Assembly (NCBI RefSeq): GCF_000931445.1
Contig: NZ_CP010849.1
Span: 5,704,001-5,768,000 of the forward strand
Source of the DNA: Streptomyces cyaneogriseus subsp. noncyanogenus
GTDB lineage: Bacteria > Actinomycetota > Actinomycetes > Streptomycetales > Streptomycetaceae
Length of the DNA: 64,000 nt
Direction of reading: 5' to 3'
Position numbers and translations under genes: made by a program. Below, piece by piece: positions 37,887-46,283 of the stretch (positions are counted from its first letter, which is position 1; each line of letters opens with the position of its first letter). The notes beneath the pieces were generated by a model. That model searched no databases. It had not been told where the DNA came from and was given only the letters and a program-made list of their open reading frames with translations.

Positions 37887-39179
37887 GTGGGATCCGGGGC
37901 ATCGCGCACCGCGCGACGGAGCGCCGCAGGCACCGCCGCCCTGGCGGTCCTCGCCTGTGGGCTGCCCTTCGCGGGCGCCGCGCCGGCCGCCGCCGCGGAG
38001 CGCGTGCGGACCACTTTGGCCGACGGCGACGTGCGGTTCCAGATCGACGACACGAGCTGCTCGTTCCCGTCCGACCCCATCAAGGGAACCCCTTGGTCCC
38101 TGCAGCGCGTCGTCCTCGACCAGTTGTGGCAGGACACCAAGGGCAAGGGTGTCAAGGTCGCCGTCATCGACACCGGCGTCGACGCCGTGAACCCGCAGCT
38201 GAGGCCGGCCGTCGTCAACGGCAAGGACTTCCTGTCGAAGGGCGGCAACGGCAAGACCGACGAGGTCGGCCACGGCACCAAGGTGGCGGGCATCATCGCC
38301 GCCCGCAAGTCCGACGAGAGCGGATTCATCGGCATCGCCCCCGAAGCCACGATCATCCCGATCCGTCAGAACGACGACCAGGGCACCGGCAACGTCGGCA
38401 CGATGATCCAGGCCATCAAGTACGCGGCCGACGCCGGCGCCGAGGTCATCAACATCTCGCAGGACACCGCGTCCAAGATGGACCCGACGGTCCACGCCGC
38501 CTTCCAGGCGGTCATCAGGTACGCCCAGGAGAAGGACGCCGTGATCGTCGCCGCGGCCGGCAACAACGGCGCGGACGGCAAGATCAAGGAGACCTACCCC
38601 GCGGCGTACCCGGGCGTCCTCGCGGTCGCGGCCTCCGACCGCAACAACGCCCGCGCCCCGTTCTCCCAGTCGGGCAGGTTCGTGGGCGTCGCGGCTCCGG
38701 GCATCGACATGATCTCGACGGTCCCCGTGGGCGGCCACTGCGTCGACCAGGGCACCAGCTTCGCGGCCCCGTACGTCTCGGGCGTCGCGGCCCTGATCCG
38801 CGCCAAGCACCCCGACTGGACCTACAAGCAGGTCATCACCCAGATCGAGCAGACGGCGGACCGCACCAAGCCGGGCCGCGACGACTTCGTCGGCTGGGGA
38901 GTCGTCGACCCGGCCGCCGCGGTCAACGAGGACACCACGGAACCCTCCGAGAAGGGTCCGACACCCGACCCGATCGGCCTCGCGGGCGACTCCGCCGACG
39001 TCCAGGCCGCCACCCTGGTCCTCGGCGAATCCCGCCAGGAGCGGATGGAACGGTACGCCCTGTACGTCCTGGCGACCGGCGCCGCCGTGGTGCTCCTGCT
39101 GTTCGGAGGCGGACGGGTCCTGAGCGACTGGCGACGCAAGCAGGGCGTGGGCAGCAATGTGGAATCAACGGGGAGTTGA
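37887..39179 (+). CDS. mycP: Mycosin (subtilisin-like protease of the secretion system), copy 1
   Basis: 430 residues from GTG 37887, with GGGAGG upstream; the ATG at 37818 would add polar residues before the signal peptide. Signal peptide (TAALAVLACGLPFAGAAPAAA) is followed by the subtilase domain with catalytic Asp95 (VIDTGVD), His129 (GHGTKVAG) and Ser291 (GTSFAAP). Two cysteines (SCSFPSD; GGHCVDQ) suit the mycosin disulfides. The C-terminal membrane helix (YALYVLATGAAVVLLLFGG) leaves a short basic tail. Mycosins cap and stabilise the ESX complex at the outer face of the membrane. The next gene starts two bases after its stop. Confidence 0.95.
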   Translation: MGSGASRTARRSAAGTAALAVLACGLPFAGAAPAAAAERVRTTLADGDVRFQIDDTSCSFPSDPIKGTPWSLQRVVLDQLWQDTKGKGVKVAVIDTGVDAVNPQLRPAVVNGKDFLSKGGNGKTDEVGHGTKVAGIIAARKSDESGFIGIAPEATIIPIRQNDDQGTGNVGTMIQAIKYAADAGAEVINISQDTASKMDPTVHAAFQAVIRYAQEKDAVIVAAAGNNGADGKIKETYPAAYPGVLAVAASDRNNARAPFSQSGRFVGVAAPGIDMISTVPVGGHCVDQGTSFAAPYVSGVAALIRAKHPDWTYKQVITQIEQTADRTKPGRDDFVGWGVVDPAAAVNEDTTEPSEKGPTPDPIGLAGDSADVQAATLVLGESRQERMERYALYVLATGAAVVLLLFGGGRVLSDWRRKQGVGSNVESTGS

Positions 39180-39181
39180 GT

Positions 39182-39496
39182 ATGGCTGAGCAGTACAAGG
39201 TCGATCTGAGTGAGATCGAGGGCACCATCACGAGGCTGAACCGTGTCCTGAAGGACATGGGGACGTCGGCTTCGAACTGCAAGAACACGACCTACTTGCC
39301 GGCCGGAGCGCTGGGCAAGAACTTCCGAGAGGCCGAGGCGTTGTACAGCGCCCACGAGCAGATGAAGGAACGCCTCTACGAGATCGTCGCCCACCTGGAA
39401 TCGGTGCTCGACGACTTCGGACAGAAGACGAAGAGGACGCACGACGCGTTCGCCGACGCGGAGGCGCAGAACTACGCCGCCTTCAACAGGAAGTGA
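39182..39496 (+). CDS. WXG100-like small helical protein without the Trp-x-Gly turn
   Basis: 104 residues, two helices around a loop (YLPAGALGKNF), the size and shape of an Esx protein, but with no tryptophan at all. Start ATG 39182 lies two bases after the mycosin stop, with GGGGAG over the stop as ribosome binding site. Probably a partner of the larger protein encoded next. Secretion is not certain, since I see no YxxxD/E near the end. Confidence 0.8.
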   Translation: MAEQYKVDLSEIEGTITRLNRVLKDMGTSASNCKNTTYLPAGALGKNFREAEALYSAHEQMKERLYEIVAHLESVLDDFGQKTKRTHDAFADAEAQNYAAFNRK

Positions 39497-39535
39497 CACG
39501 GTGTTCTGCTGCATGAAGAAGAGGGGGCTGTAGCC

Positions 39536-40993
39536 ATGGGCGAAAAGGGCATCGACAACTTCCAGTACGTCGAGGCGAACCAGTGCTTCGCGGGCGAACA
39601 CACCACAAAGTTCGGCCTGGAATACGACATGGACCAGATGAAGGACATGGTCCGAGACGCAGACCCGGGCACCGTGAAAAAGGTTGCGCAGGGGTGGGCA
39701 GCGCTCAACAAGGACCTCGTCGGAAGCGGCGGGATCAAGGAGACCTTCGACGCCGCCGTCGAGCACGTTCTGGCCCACTGGGAAGGCAAGAGCGCGGACC
39801 TGTTCAGGGAACGGGCGCGTATCGTCGGCCAGAAGATCACCGACAGCGCCAAGTACGCCCACTACGCGTCTCAGTCCCTCGAAGGCGCCGCTGAGACTCT
39901 TGCAAAGATCAAGCCCATCGTCTTGGCGATGGAGAAGCCGAGCAAGCTGTCGAGCGCGGGTGACTTCATCGGTGATCTGGGCGACCGGGACGCTTCGGGC
40001 GCGGACAACGCCCTGAAAAGCGGGGCCAGCTCGTCGGAGGCCCTGGCCAAGAACGAGGGCAGCCTGTCGGCCGGGCGTGAAGCCCAGCTGAAGATGGCCG
40101 AACAGATGGAAATTCTGGGGGCCGCCTATAACAGGCGGGCTATGGAGATGGGGTCGTGGAAGCGTACTGGGGGCGTTGAAGATGGGGAAAACTACCCTGG
40201 CGACCCCGGCGGCATCCCGCCTGCCGCAGTAGTTGTCCCAACCGGGAACGCGCGGGGGCCGCAGGGAGCTACGGGCGGCAGCCCTCGCGGTGGTCAGGCC
40301 GGTACCATCAGCCCGTCGAAGCCCGTCGCCCCGCCTGCGGGCATTACGGGCGGCGCACACAAGCCGATCGCGCCGCAGGCTCCCCAAGTAGGCACAGCGA
40401 TTGACGGTGTCTCCGGCGGCCGTACTGGGGGACCGTCGGTTGGTGGTCCCAGTACGGCCGGCGGCGGAACCACTGGCGGCAGTGTGCCCGGTGGCAGCGG
40501 CGGAGGAATTGTGGGTGCTGTGCCGGGTGCGGCGGGAGCCGGTGCTGTTCGAGGCGGAGCGGGGGGCCGTGCCGGTGCGGGTGGCACGGTCGGTCGCGGT
40601 GCCACCGGTGCGGGTGCGGGCGGTATGGCTGGTCGAGGCGCTGCTGGTGCTGGGGCTGGTGCTGCCGGAGGCGCTGCCAAGGGCGGCACGGCGCGCGCGG
40701 GCGGCCTGGCTCGCCAGTCCGGTGGCGTTGTCGGTGGCACTCCAAGGACCGGGGCTGGGGCCGGCGCCGGTGCGGGCAGGGGCACTGCCGGCGGTTCGGG
40801 CTTGCACCGCAGCCGCGGAGCGGCGGGAGGAGCCAGCGCTGTCCGTAAGGGCGGCATGGTGGGCGTACCAGGAGCACGGAATGGTCGTCATCAGGACGAA
40901 GAGCGTCGTGAGGGCGAGCGGCCCGACTACCTTGTCGAGGACGAAGAGACCTGGACTCCGCAGACCAACGCAGCGCCGAGGGTCATCGAATAG
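39536..40993 (+). CDS. Large WXG/PPE-like protein with Gly-rich region and conserved acidic tail
   Basis: 485 residues. About residues 1-210 are helical with a WEG turn (LAHWEGKSAD), as in long WXG100/PPE-type substrates. Residues 215-440 are Gly/Ala-rich and disordered. The C terminus ERPDYLVEDEETW ... APRVIE is a short acidic element found again, almost unchanged, in the pseudogene at 42532-42964. ATG 39536 follows GAGGGGG. It pairs with the small helical protein upstream and precedes a mycosin gene. Gene composition is less GC-rich toward the 3' end. A secreted substrate or adaptor is likely; no toxin domain was seen. Confidence 0.78.
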   Translation: MGEKGIDNFQYVEANQCFAGEHTTKFGLEYDMDQMKDMVRDADPGTVKKVAQGWAALNKDLVGSGGIKETFDAAVEHVLAHWEGKSADLFRERARIVGQKITDSAKYAHYASQSLEGAAETLAKIKPIVLAMEKPSKLSSAGDFIGDLGDRDASGADNALKSGASSSEALAKNEGSLSAGREAQLKMAEQMEILGAAYNRRAMEMGSWKRTGGVEDGENYPGDPGGIPPAAVVVPTGNARGPQGATGGSPRGGQAGTISPSKPVAPPAGITGGAHKPIAPQAPQVGTAIDGVSGGRTGGPSVGGPSTAGGGTTGGSVPGGSGGGIVGAVPGAAGAGAVRGGAGGRAGAGGTVGRGATGAGAGGMAGRGAAGAGAGAAGGAAKGGTARAGGLARQSGGVVGGTPRTGAGAGAGAGRGTAGGSGLHRSRGAAGGASAVRKGGMVGVPGARNGRHQDEERREGERPDYLVEDEETWTPQTNAAPRVIE

Positions 40994-41087
40994 TCGCTGA
41001 CGCTGGATGCTCACCAGCACGTGACAGGATGCGTGGGCGTGGCTTTCGGGCCACGCCCACGTTCGGTAACGCGAGAGGGATGACGGA

Positions 41088-42437
41088 ATGGCCTTCAGGC
41101 GAACGATGTGTGGACTGGGCGCCACGGCACTGAGCGGCGCGCTGATCATGGCGGCGGCTCCCATCGCATCTGCCGACCAGACCAGACGTGACCAGTGGGC
41201 GCTCGAGACACTTCAGGCAGAGTCCGCCTGGAACATTTCCAAGGGGGAAGGCGTCACGGTTGCCGTGATCGACACTGGCGTCAATGCCCAGCATATCGAT
41301 CTGAGGCACAATGTTCTCAAGGGCAAGGATTTCATCGACGGTGACGATGACGCCTCGCCTGAGAGTACGGATGCGCAGCCTTCTCACGGTACGGGTATGG
41401 CCTCAGTCATCGCAGGGCATGGACATGGCCCGGGTGCTGCTGATGGAGTGATGGGACTGGCACCCGCAGCCAAAATCCTTCCCATCCGTGTGAATCTCGA
41501 AGGGAATTCCGGATTCGCGGACGAGATTCATTATGCTGTGGATAATGGAGCCTCGATCATTAATATCTCAATGATCCTCCAGGACTCACAGTATAAGGAT
41601 GGAGCTTCGGCCGAGGATCTTGAAGCCGTCGCCTATGCCCTTGAAAAAGACGTCCTGATCGTGGCGGGTGCGGGGAACGATGGGAAGGGTGGGGATCTTC
41701 CGTTTCCCGCGAACACCCCGGGTGTTGTTGCTGTTGGTGGAGTCGACAGGACTGGGAGCTTCTGGGAGGACTCCAACTACGGTCCTGAGGTGTTGCTGAC
41801 TGCTCCCGCTACTCGAATCGTGAGCGCAGGGTGGCCGGGAAACAAGCTACGTATCAGCGACGGAACCTCTGATTCGACTGCCTATGTGTCCGCGGCTGCG
41901 GCCTTGCTCCGGTCCAAGTTCCCCGACCTTACGGCAGGGCAAATCGCGAATCGTCTGGTGAGGACCGCCGCTCTGCCTGAATCTGCGAAAGGTCTCACCC
42001 TCCCTGACGAAAAGTACGGATACGGTGTCATTCGTCCGCTAGCTGCCCTGACAGAAGACATCCCCGTCGGCTCCAAATACGGTCCGCTCAAGGTCCCGGG
42101 GGCTGAGGGCTCCTCCGCTGCTCCAGGTACCGGCAAGTCCGACACCGATCACGCCGCGGAGAACAAAGAGGCGGATCAGAAGCAGTTGGTCTTCTTCGTT
42201 GTGCTTGGTCTTATCGCTTTGGCCGTGATCGGGCTCATCGTGTTCCTGATCGTCAAGCTGTCCCGGCGCAACAAGAACAAGACAGGTGGGTCTGGTGGCC
42301 CGGCCGGCTACCCACAGTATGGCCAGCATCCGGTCTCCCCGCAGCCGCATGCCTACCAGCAGCCCGTTTCGCCGCAGCAGAACCCGTATCAGCAGCAGTC
42401 CCCGCCGCCTCACGGCCAGTGGCCGCCGCAGCAGTAG
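41088..42437 (+). CDS. Mycosin-like protease, copy 2, with Pro/Gln-rich cytoplasmic tail
   Basis: 449 residues: signal peptide (ALSGALIMAAAPIASA), subtilase domain with Asp62 (VIDTGVN), His100 (SHGTGMAS) and Ser261 (DGTSDST), all present. It lacks the cysteine pair of copy 1. After residue 370 come a membrane helix (VFFVVLGLIALAVIGLIVFL), a basic stop-transfer and about 50 residues rich in Pro, Gln and Tyr ending PPPHGQWPPQQ. By topology the tail is cytoplasmic. GC content is visibly lower than in neighbours. Close relative of copy 3; both probably arose by tandem duplication. Confidence 0.9.
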   Translation: MAFRRTMCGLGATALSGALIMAAAPIASADQTRRDQWALETLQAESAWNISKGEGVTVAVIDTGVNAQHIDLRHNVLKGKDFIDGDDDASPESTDAQPSHGTGMASVIAGHGHGPGAADGVMGLAPAAKILPIRVNLEGNSGFADEIHYAVDNGASIINISMILQDSQYKDGASAEDLEAVAYALEKDVLIVAGAGNDGKGGDLPFPANTPGVVAVGGVDRTGSFWEDSNYGPEVLLTAPATRIVSAGWPGNKLRISDGTSDSTAYVSAAAALLRSKFPDLTAGQIANRLVRTAALPESAKGLTLPDEKYGYGVIRPLAALTEDIPVGSKYGPLKVPGAEGSSAAPGTGKSDTDHAAENKEADQKQLVFFVVLGLIALAVIGLIVFLIVKLSRRNKNKTGGSGGPAGYPQYGQHPVSPQPHAYQQPVSPQQNPYQQQSPPPHGQWPPQQ

Positions 42438-42531
42438 ACAAGGACAGCGACACACTCAACTGGTCACCCAGGGTGCAGCGTGGGGCACGGCCTCCCGAGC
42501 GGTTCGTGCGTGCCGAGCCCAGCGAGCGTCG

Positions 42532-42964
42532 GGAGGTCTTGTACCGGTTTCCATGGCGGGTGGGCTGGGCGCGGAAGCCGCAGGCACAGTTCGCGGCGGC
42601 GTGGTGGGCCGCCCGGTGCTGGAGGTGGGGTGGTACTGCGAGTGCAGGACCCGACGGTGAGGGGGGTGCTGCGTGTGCCGCAAGTATGGCTCGCCAGAGC
42701 GACGGCTAGCTGATGGCTCCCAGAGCTGGCGTCGGTGCGGGTCGAGGCACCGAAAGCGGGGCGGGTCTTCACAGCAGTCGCGGTGCTGCAGGACGCGGCG
42801 CCAGCGCGGTTCACAGAGGCGGCATTGCAGGTGCTCCCGACGCACGCACCGGCCGCCCCGAGGACCAAGAGCAGCGCGAAGGCGAGCGCCCCGACTACTT
42901 GGTCGAGGACGAGGAGATCTGGCAGCCGCTGCGTAACGTGGCGCCGCGAGTCACCGAGGAGTAG
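42532..42964 (+). pseudogene. Remnant of the Gly-rich WXG/PPE-like gene
   Basis: The last 83 codons (from 42713) code for a sequence closely matching the end of the 39536-40993 product: GLHSSRGAAG, then GERPDYLVEDEEIW and APRVTEE. Just before, in the same frame, MARQSDG matches its LARQSGG, but TAG at 42707-42709 interrupts. Further upstream the similarity (GGLVPVSMAGG, AAGTVRGG) continues in another frame, so a frameshift lies between about 42640 and 42670. The helical N-terminal domain is gone. It lies between two mycosin genes exactly where the intact copy would be. Confidence 0.8.
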
Positions 42965-43018
42965 TCCGCGCGGCCATGCCGTGCGTATCCCCGCACCAAC
43001 CTGAGAGAGGACATACGG

Positions 43019-44299
43019 ATGGGCTTGGACCGGGTACTTCGCGCAGCCGGCTGCGGCGCATTGGCTGGTGTGCTGTTGTTTGCCGCCGCACCGTATGCGA
43101 CTGCAGACCAGGTCAGAGAAGACCAATGGGCGCTTGAGGCACTCAACGCTGAATCCGTGTGGAAACTCTCCAAGGGAAGTGGCGTCACGGTTGCTGTTAT
43201 CGACGACGGAGTAAACGCCAGTCATATTGACCTTCAAGGGAACATCCTTGAAGGTAAAGACTTCATGGACGGAGGCAGTGCATCTCCAAACCCGGGTGAT
43301 AACCACGGCACAGCCATGGCCTCGATCATTGCTGCTCATGGACATGGCGCGAATGACGGTGTTATTGGGCTAGCGCCAGAGGCGAAAATCTTGCCCATCC
43401 GGGAATTCGGTACCGATGGGCCAGGGCTTCCTGTTTCCATTCGTTTTGCAGTTGACAACGGTGCATCCGTGATCAACGTATCGCAATGTTTCGGCTCCAA
43501 CTCCAGTGAAGAAGTGGAGAAAGTATCAGACGCTGTTGCCTATGCGTTGAGCAAGGACGTACTGGTTGTTGGCGGTGCGGGAAACGACGGTAACGCAAGC
43601 AAATGTTATCCAGCCGCTTCCCCAGGGGCATTGGGCATTGGTGCTGTAGCGAACGACGGGCAGATCTGGGAAAACTCCAATTCTGGTGCACATGTTTCCT
43701 TAACGGCTCCGGGTAAAAACATTGTCGCCGCGAAGGGGACGGGTGACGGATATCGTACTGGCGCCGGTACTTCTGACGCTACTGCTTATGTCTCAGCGGC
43801 AGCTGCCCTTCTCCGGTCGCAATTTCCCGACCTGACGGCCGGGCAAATCGCAAACCGTCTCGTGAAGACGGCGGTGCTGCCTGAAGCGGAGAAAGGGCTC
43901 TCCCTCCCTGACGAAAGGTACGGCTACGGCATCATCCAGCCACTTGCCGCTCTGCAAGAAGACATCCCGGTCGGCTCGAAGTACGGCCCGCTCGCTGTTC
44001 CTGATTCTCTGAAGGCGAAAACTGCCACCCCCGAGATCGGCATGTCCGACGAGGAGCAGGAGAAAGCAGACCGGAAGGCGTTGATCATCTGGTCCGTGAT
44101 CGGAGTTGTGGGTCTTGCCGTTGTCGGCCTGATCGTATTCCTGATCGTGAGACGGTCCAGGCGGAACCGGGGCAACGGCGGCGGCTACCCGCAATACGGC
44201 GGGCAGTCGAACCCGTACGGACAACCTGTTTCGGTGCAGCACAATCCGTATCAGCAGCAGCCCATGCCGCCGCACGGCCAATGGCCGCCTCGGCAGTAG
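43019..44299 (+). CDS. Mycosin-like protease, copy 3, with Pro/Gln-rich tail and a TTA codon
   Basis: 426 residues with signal peptide (AGCGALAGVLLFAAAPYATA), catalytic Asp62 (VIDDGVN), His96 (NHGTAMAS) and Ser252 (AGTSDAT), one membrane helix (WSVIGVVGLAVVGLIVFLIV) and a tail of PQYGGQ, NPYQQQ and PPHGQWPPR type. It aligns along its whole length with copy 2. Codon 228 (43700-43702) is TTA, the rare leucine codon read by the bldA tRNA in Streptomyces, so translation may be limited to late growth. Third codon positions are much less GC-biased than elsewhere in the window. Confidence 0.9.
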   Translation: MGLDRVLRAAGCGALAGVLLFAAAPYATADQVREDQWALEALNAESVWKLSKGSGVTVAVIDDGVNASHIDLQGNILEGKDFMDGGSASPNPGDNHGTAMASIIAAHGHGANDGVIGLAPEAKILPIREFGTDGPGLPVSIRFAVDNGASVINVSQCFGSNSSEEVEKVSDAVAYALSKDVLVVGGAGNDGNASKCYPAASPGALGIGAVANDGQIWENSNSGAHVSLTAPGKNIVAAKGTGDGYRTGAGTSDATAYVSAAAALLRSQFPDLTAGQIANRLVKTAVLPEAEKGLSLPDERYGYGIIQPLAALQEDIPVGSKYGPLAVPDSLKAKTATPEIGMSDEEQEKADRKALIIWSVIGVVGLAVVGLIVFLIVRRSRRNRGNGGGYPQYGGQSNPYGQPVSVQHNPYQQQPMPPHGQWPPRQ

Positions 44300-44327
44300 G
44301 GAGAGCGTTTTCTGATGCATGTGCACT

Positions 44328-44355
44328 CGACTGCGGCAATCTGTAGCCGCAGTCG
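44328..44355. terminator. Terminator between mycosin copy 3 and the convergent operon
   Basis: CGACTGCGGC (44328-44337) and GCCGCAGTCG (44346-44355) form a perfect 10-bp stem over an 8-base loop, 29 bases past the mycosin stop. Confidence 0.75.
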
Positions 44356-44486
44356 TCACGGAACTGGTCTCCCTCACCGGCACGTCGCGGGGGCGCGGCC
44401 GGTTGTTCGTACGGGGTGGGTGCGGGATGTGCGCAGGACGGCCGCAGATGAGGGTGGGGGAGCGGCGCGTTGCGTGAACGCTCCGG

Positions 44487-46247
44487 TCACGGCTCCCAGA
44501 GCGTGTCCAGTCGCAGCCGTACGGCATACAGGCCGTCGGGGCCCCCGACGACGAGTACGCCCCTCGATGTGAGGGCGAGGGCGTGGCAGGTGTGCAGCAG
44601 GGGCAGGGCGCGCATCCGGCCGGACGGTACGTGCCACAGATGGAGCTCGGCGTCGCTCCAGGCGACGGCGAGCACCGGGCCGGCGGGGGTGTCGGCCGCG
44701 GCGAGCGCGGTGGCCAGGTAGGAGCGCTGCTGCACGGGCACGGGCATCGGCTCGGTGGAGGTCTCCCACAGGCGCACCGAGCCGTCCAGCGCGGCGCTGA
44801 AGACGAAGGTCGGTCCGCCGGCGGCGATGCGCAGGCAGGTGGCGGCCCGGACCGGCTGCTCGTGTACGCGGTGCGAGCGCGGGGCGTCCTGGCCGTCGCC
44901 CAGGGACCACAGGTGGAGGGAGCCTCCTCGGTCGCCGACCACCGCGTAGGGGCTCCTCGGGTCGCCACCGAGCGCGGTGACCTGGGTTTCCTCCCTGGTG
45001 AGGGCGGCAGCGCCATGGTGTTCGGCGATGTGCCGGAGCCCGGCCGCGTCGTCCTCGGGCGCGACCGGCAGCAGGGTGCCGGTCTGGTCGAGCAGCAGCA
45101 TCGAGTGGGCGTCGCGTGCGGCGACCGAGACCGGTCGTACGTAAGGGGGAGACCCGATCACTCCGGCCGGGGTGCCGGTGTTCATGTGGTGCGTCCGCAG
45201 CCGGCCCGTGGCATCGGCTGCCGCAAGCCGGTGCTCCTCGCCCGGTACGGTGGCCAGCGCGGCCACGGGGAGGTCGGGTTGGGCCCATACCGCGGTCCAC
45301 CGGTGCTGCTGGGCGAGGGGACGCAGGTACTCCGCCAGGACCGGGTCGGTGCCCACGGCGGCGGCATGAAGCAGGGCGGCCCGCTCGACGCCGTCCGTGT
45401 GGTGCCCCGTCAGCTCCGGTGCGGCGCGCCGCCACACCCGGCGGAGGCTGCCGGGCGCGGGGACACGTTCGTCGGCGAGCAGGGCGGTGAGCGCGGTGGC
45501 CGAACCGTGCACCAGAAACCCGGGGTCCGCCAGCAGACCGCGTACGGCGGCCTCCGAGTCGTCGGCTCGCAGCGCCGCGTCGAGGATGTGGCGGCGGGCC
45601 GGGCCGGGCGCCCGGGACCAGTCCGGCCGGCCGTCGGGGGTGAACGGGACCGTCGCCAGAAGCTCCGCGAAGGTTGCCCGCGCGGGGGCCCGGCGGCCGG
45701 GAGGCGGCGCGGTGCGGCCGCCGAGATCGATGATCTCGGCACCGTCCGCGGGCAGCAGCCCGAGGTCGCCGGTCTCCACGGCGGCGCGTAGCTGGGGGAG
45801 CGACAGCAAGGGGTCCAGCAGGTCGGCGACGAGGGCCGCCGGGTCCGCGGCCGGCAGGTCCGCAGGGCCTGCTCCGGCCCGGTGCGCGTCGGGTACGAGC
45901 AGCAGCAGCGGCCGCTGGTCCCGACCGATCCGGTCGAGCAGACGCGCCGGGGGCAGCGGGCCGTAGCCGAGCTGGCGTCCCAGCTCCCAGGCGAAGGTCT
46001 CCGCCGTCAGCCCCTCGGCCGGGACGGTGGCGTGGACGGTCGTCCGCGGATGACCGGCCGCCCCGGCCAGGAACCAGGCGAGCAGACGGCTCTTGCCGCT
46101 GCCCTCCGCACCCCTCAGCAGGCAGAGCCGGGGCCGGTCCCCGCTGTCGTCGGCGGCCCAGTCGAGCAGTTGCTGCCCGAAGGCCCGCTTGTCGTCGTCG
46201 AGCGGCGGCCAGGAGGCGATGTCCGGCGTGGCGGCACCGACGGTCAT
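44487..46247 (-). CDS. P-loop NTPase with WD40-like C-terminal repeats
   Basis: 586 residues. Residues about 40-55 are GAEGSGKSR, a Walker A; LLLLVPDAH is a likely Walker B. The C-terminal 280 residues hold WD40-type blades ending LHLWSL, VRLWET and LHLWHV, with others degenerate. Such NTPase-repeat proteins act as sensors or scaffolds. It is the last gene of a minus-strand unit behind the deaminase toxin and two SUKH-4 proteins, 36 bases after the preceding stop. ATG 46247. No toxin or immunity motif was seen in it; a regulatory or guarding role is a guess. Confidence 0.75.
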   Translation of the reverse strand: MTVGAATPDIASWPPLDDDKRAFGQQLLDWAADDSGDRPRLCLLRGAEGSGKSRLLAWFLAGAAGHPRTTVHATVPAEGLTAETFAWELGRQLGYGPLPPARLLDRIGRDQRPLLLLVPDAHRAGAGPADLPAADPAALVADLLDPLLSLPQLRAAVETGDLGLLPADGAEIIDLGGRTAPPPGRRAPARATFAELLATVPFTPDGRPDWSRAPGPARRHILDAALRADDSEAAVRGLLADPGFLVHGSATALTALLADERVPAPGSLRRVWRRAAPELTGHHTDGVERAALLHAAAVGTDPVLAEYLRPLAQQHRWTAVWAQPDLPVAALATVPGEEHRLAAADATGRLRTHHMNTGTPAGVIGSPPYVRPVSVAARDAHSMLLLDQTGTLLPVAPEDDAAGLRHIAEHHGAAALTREETQVTALGGDPRSPYAVVGDRGGSLHLWSLGDGQDAPRSHRVHEQPVRAATCLRIAAGGPTFVFSAALDGSVRLWETSTEPMPVPVQQRSYLATALAAADTPAGPVLAVAWSDAELHLWHVPSGRMRALPLLHTCHALALTSRGVLVVGGPDGLYAVRLRLDTLWEP

Positions 46248-46283
46248 GGCGTGCTGCTCCCCCTGTTCGTGTCTCCCGACGTC

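Noticed and set aside
42713-42964. Independent 83-codon gene
   Set aside because: It matches only the C terminus of the 39536-40993 product and is preceded in frame by the matching upstream segment and a stop, so it is a remnant.
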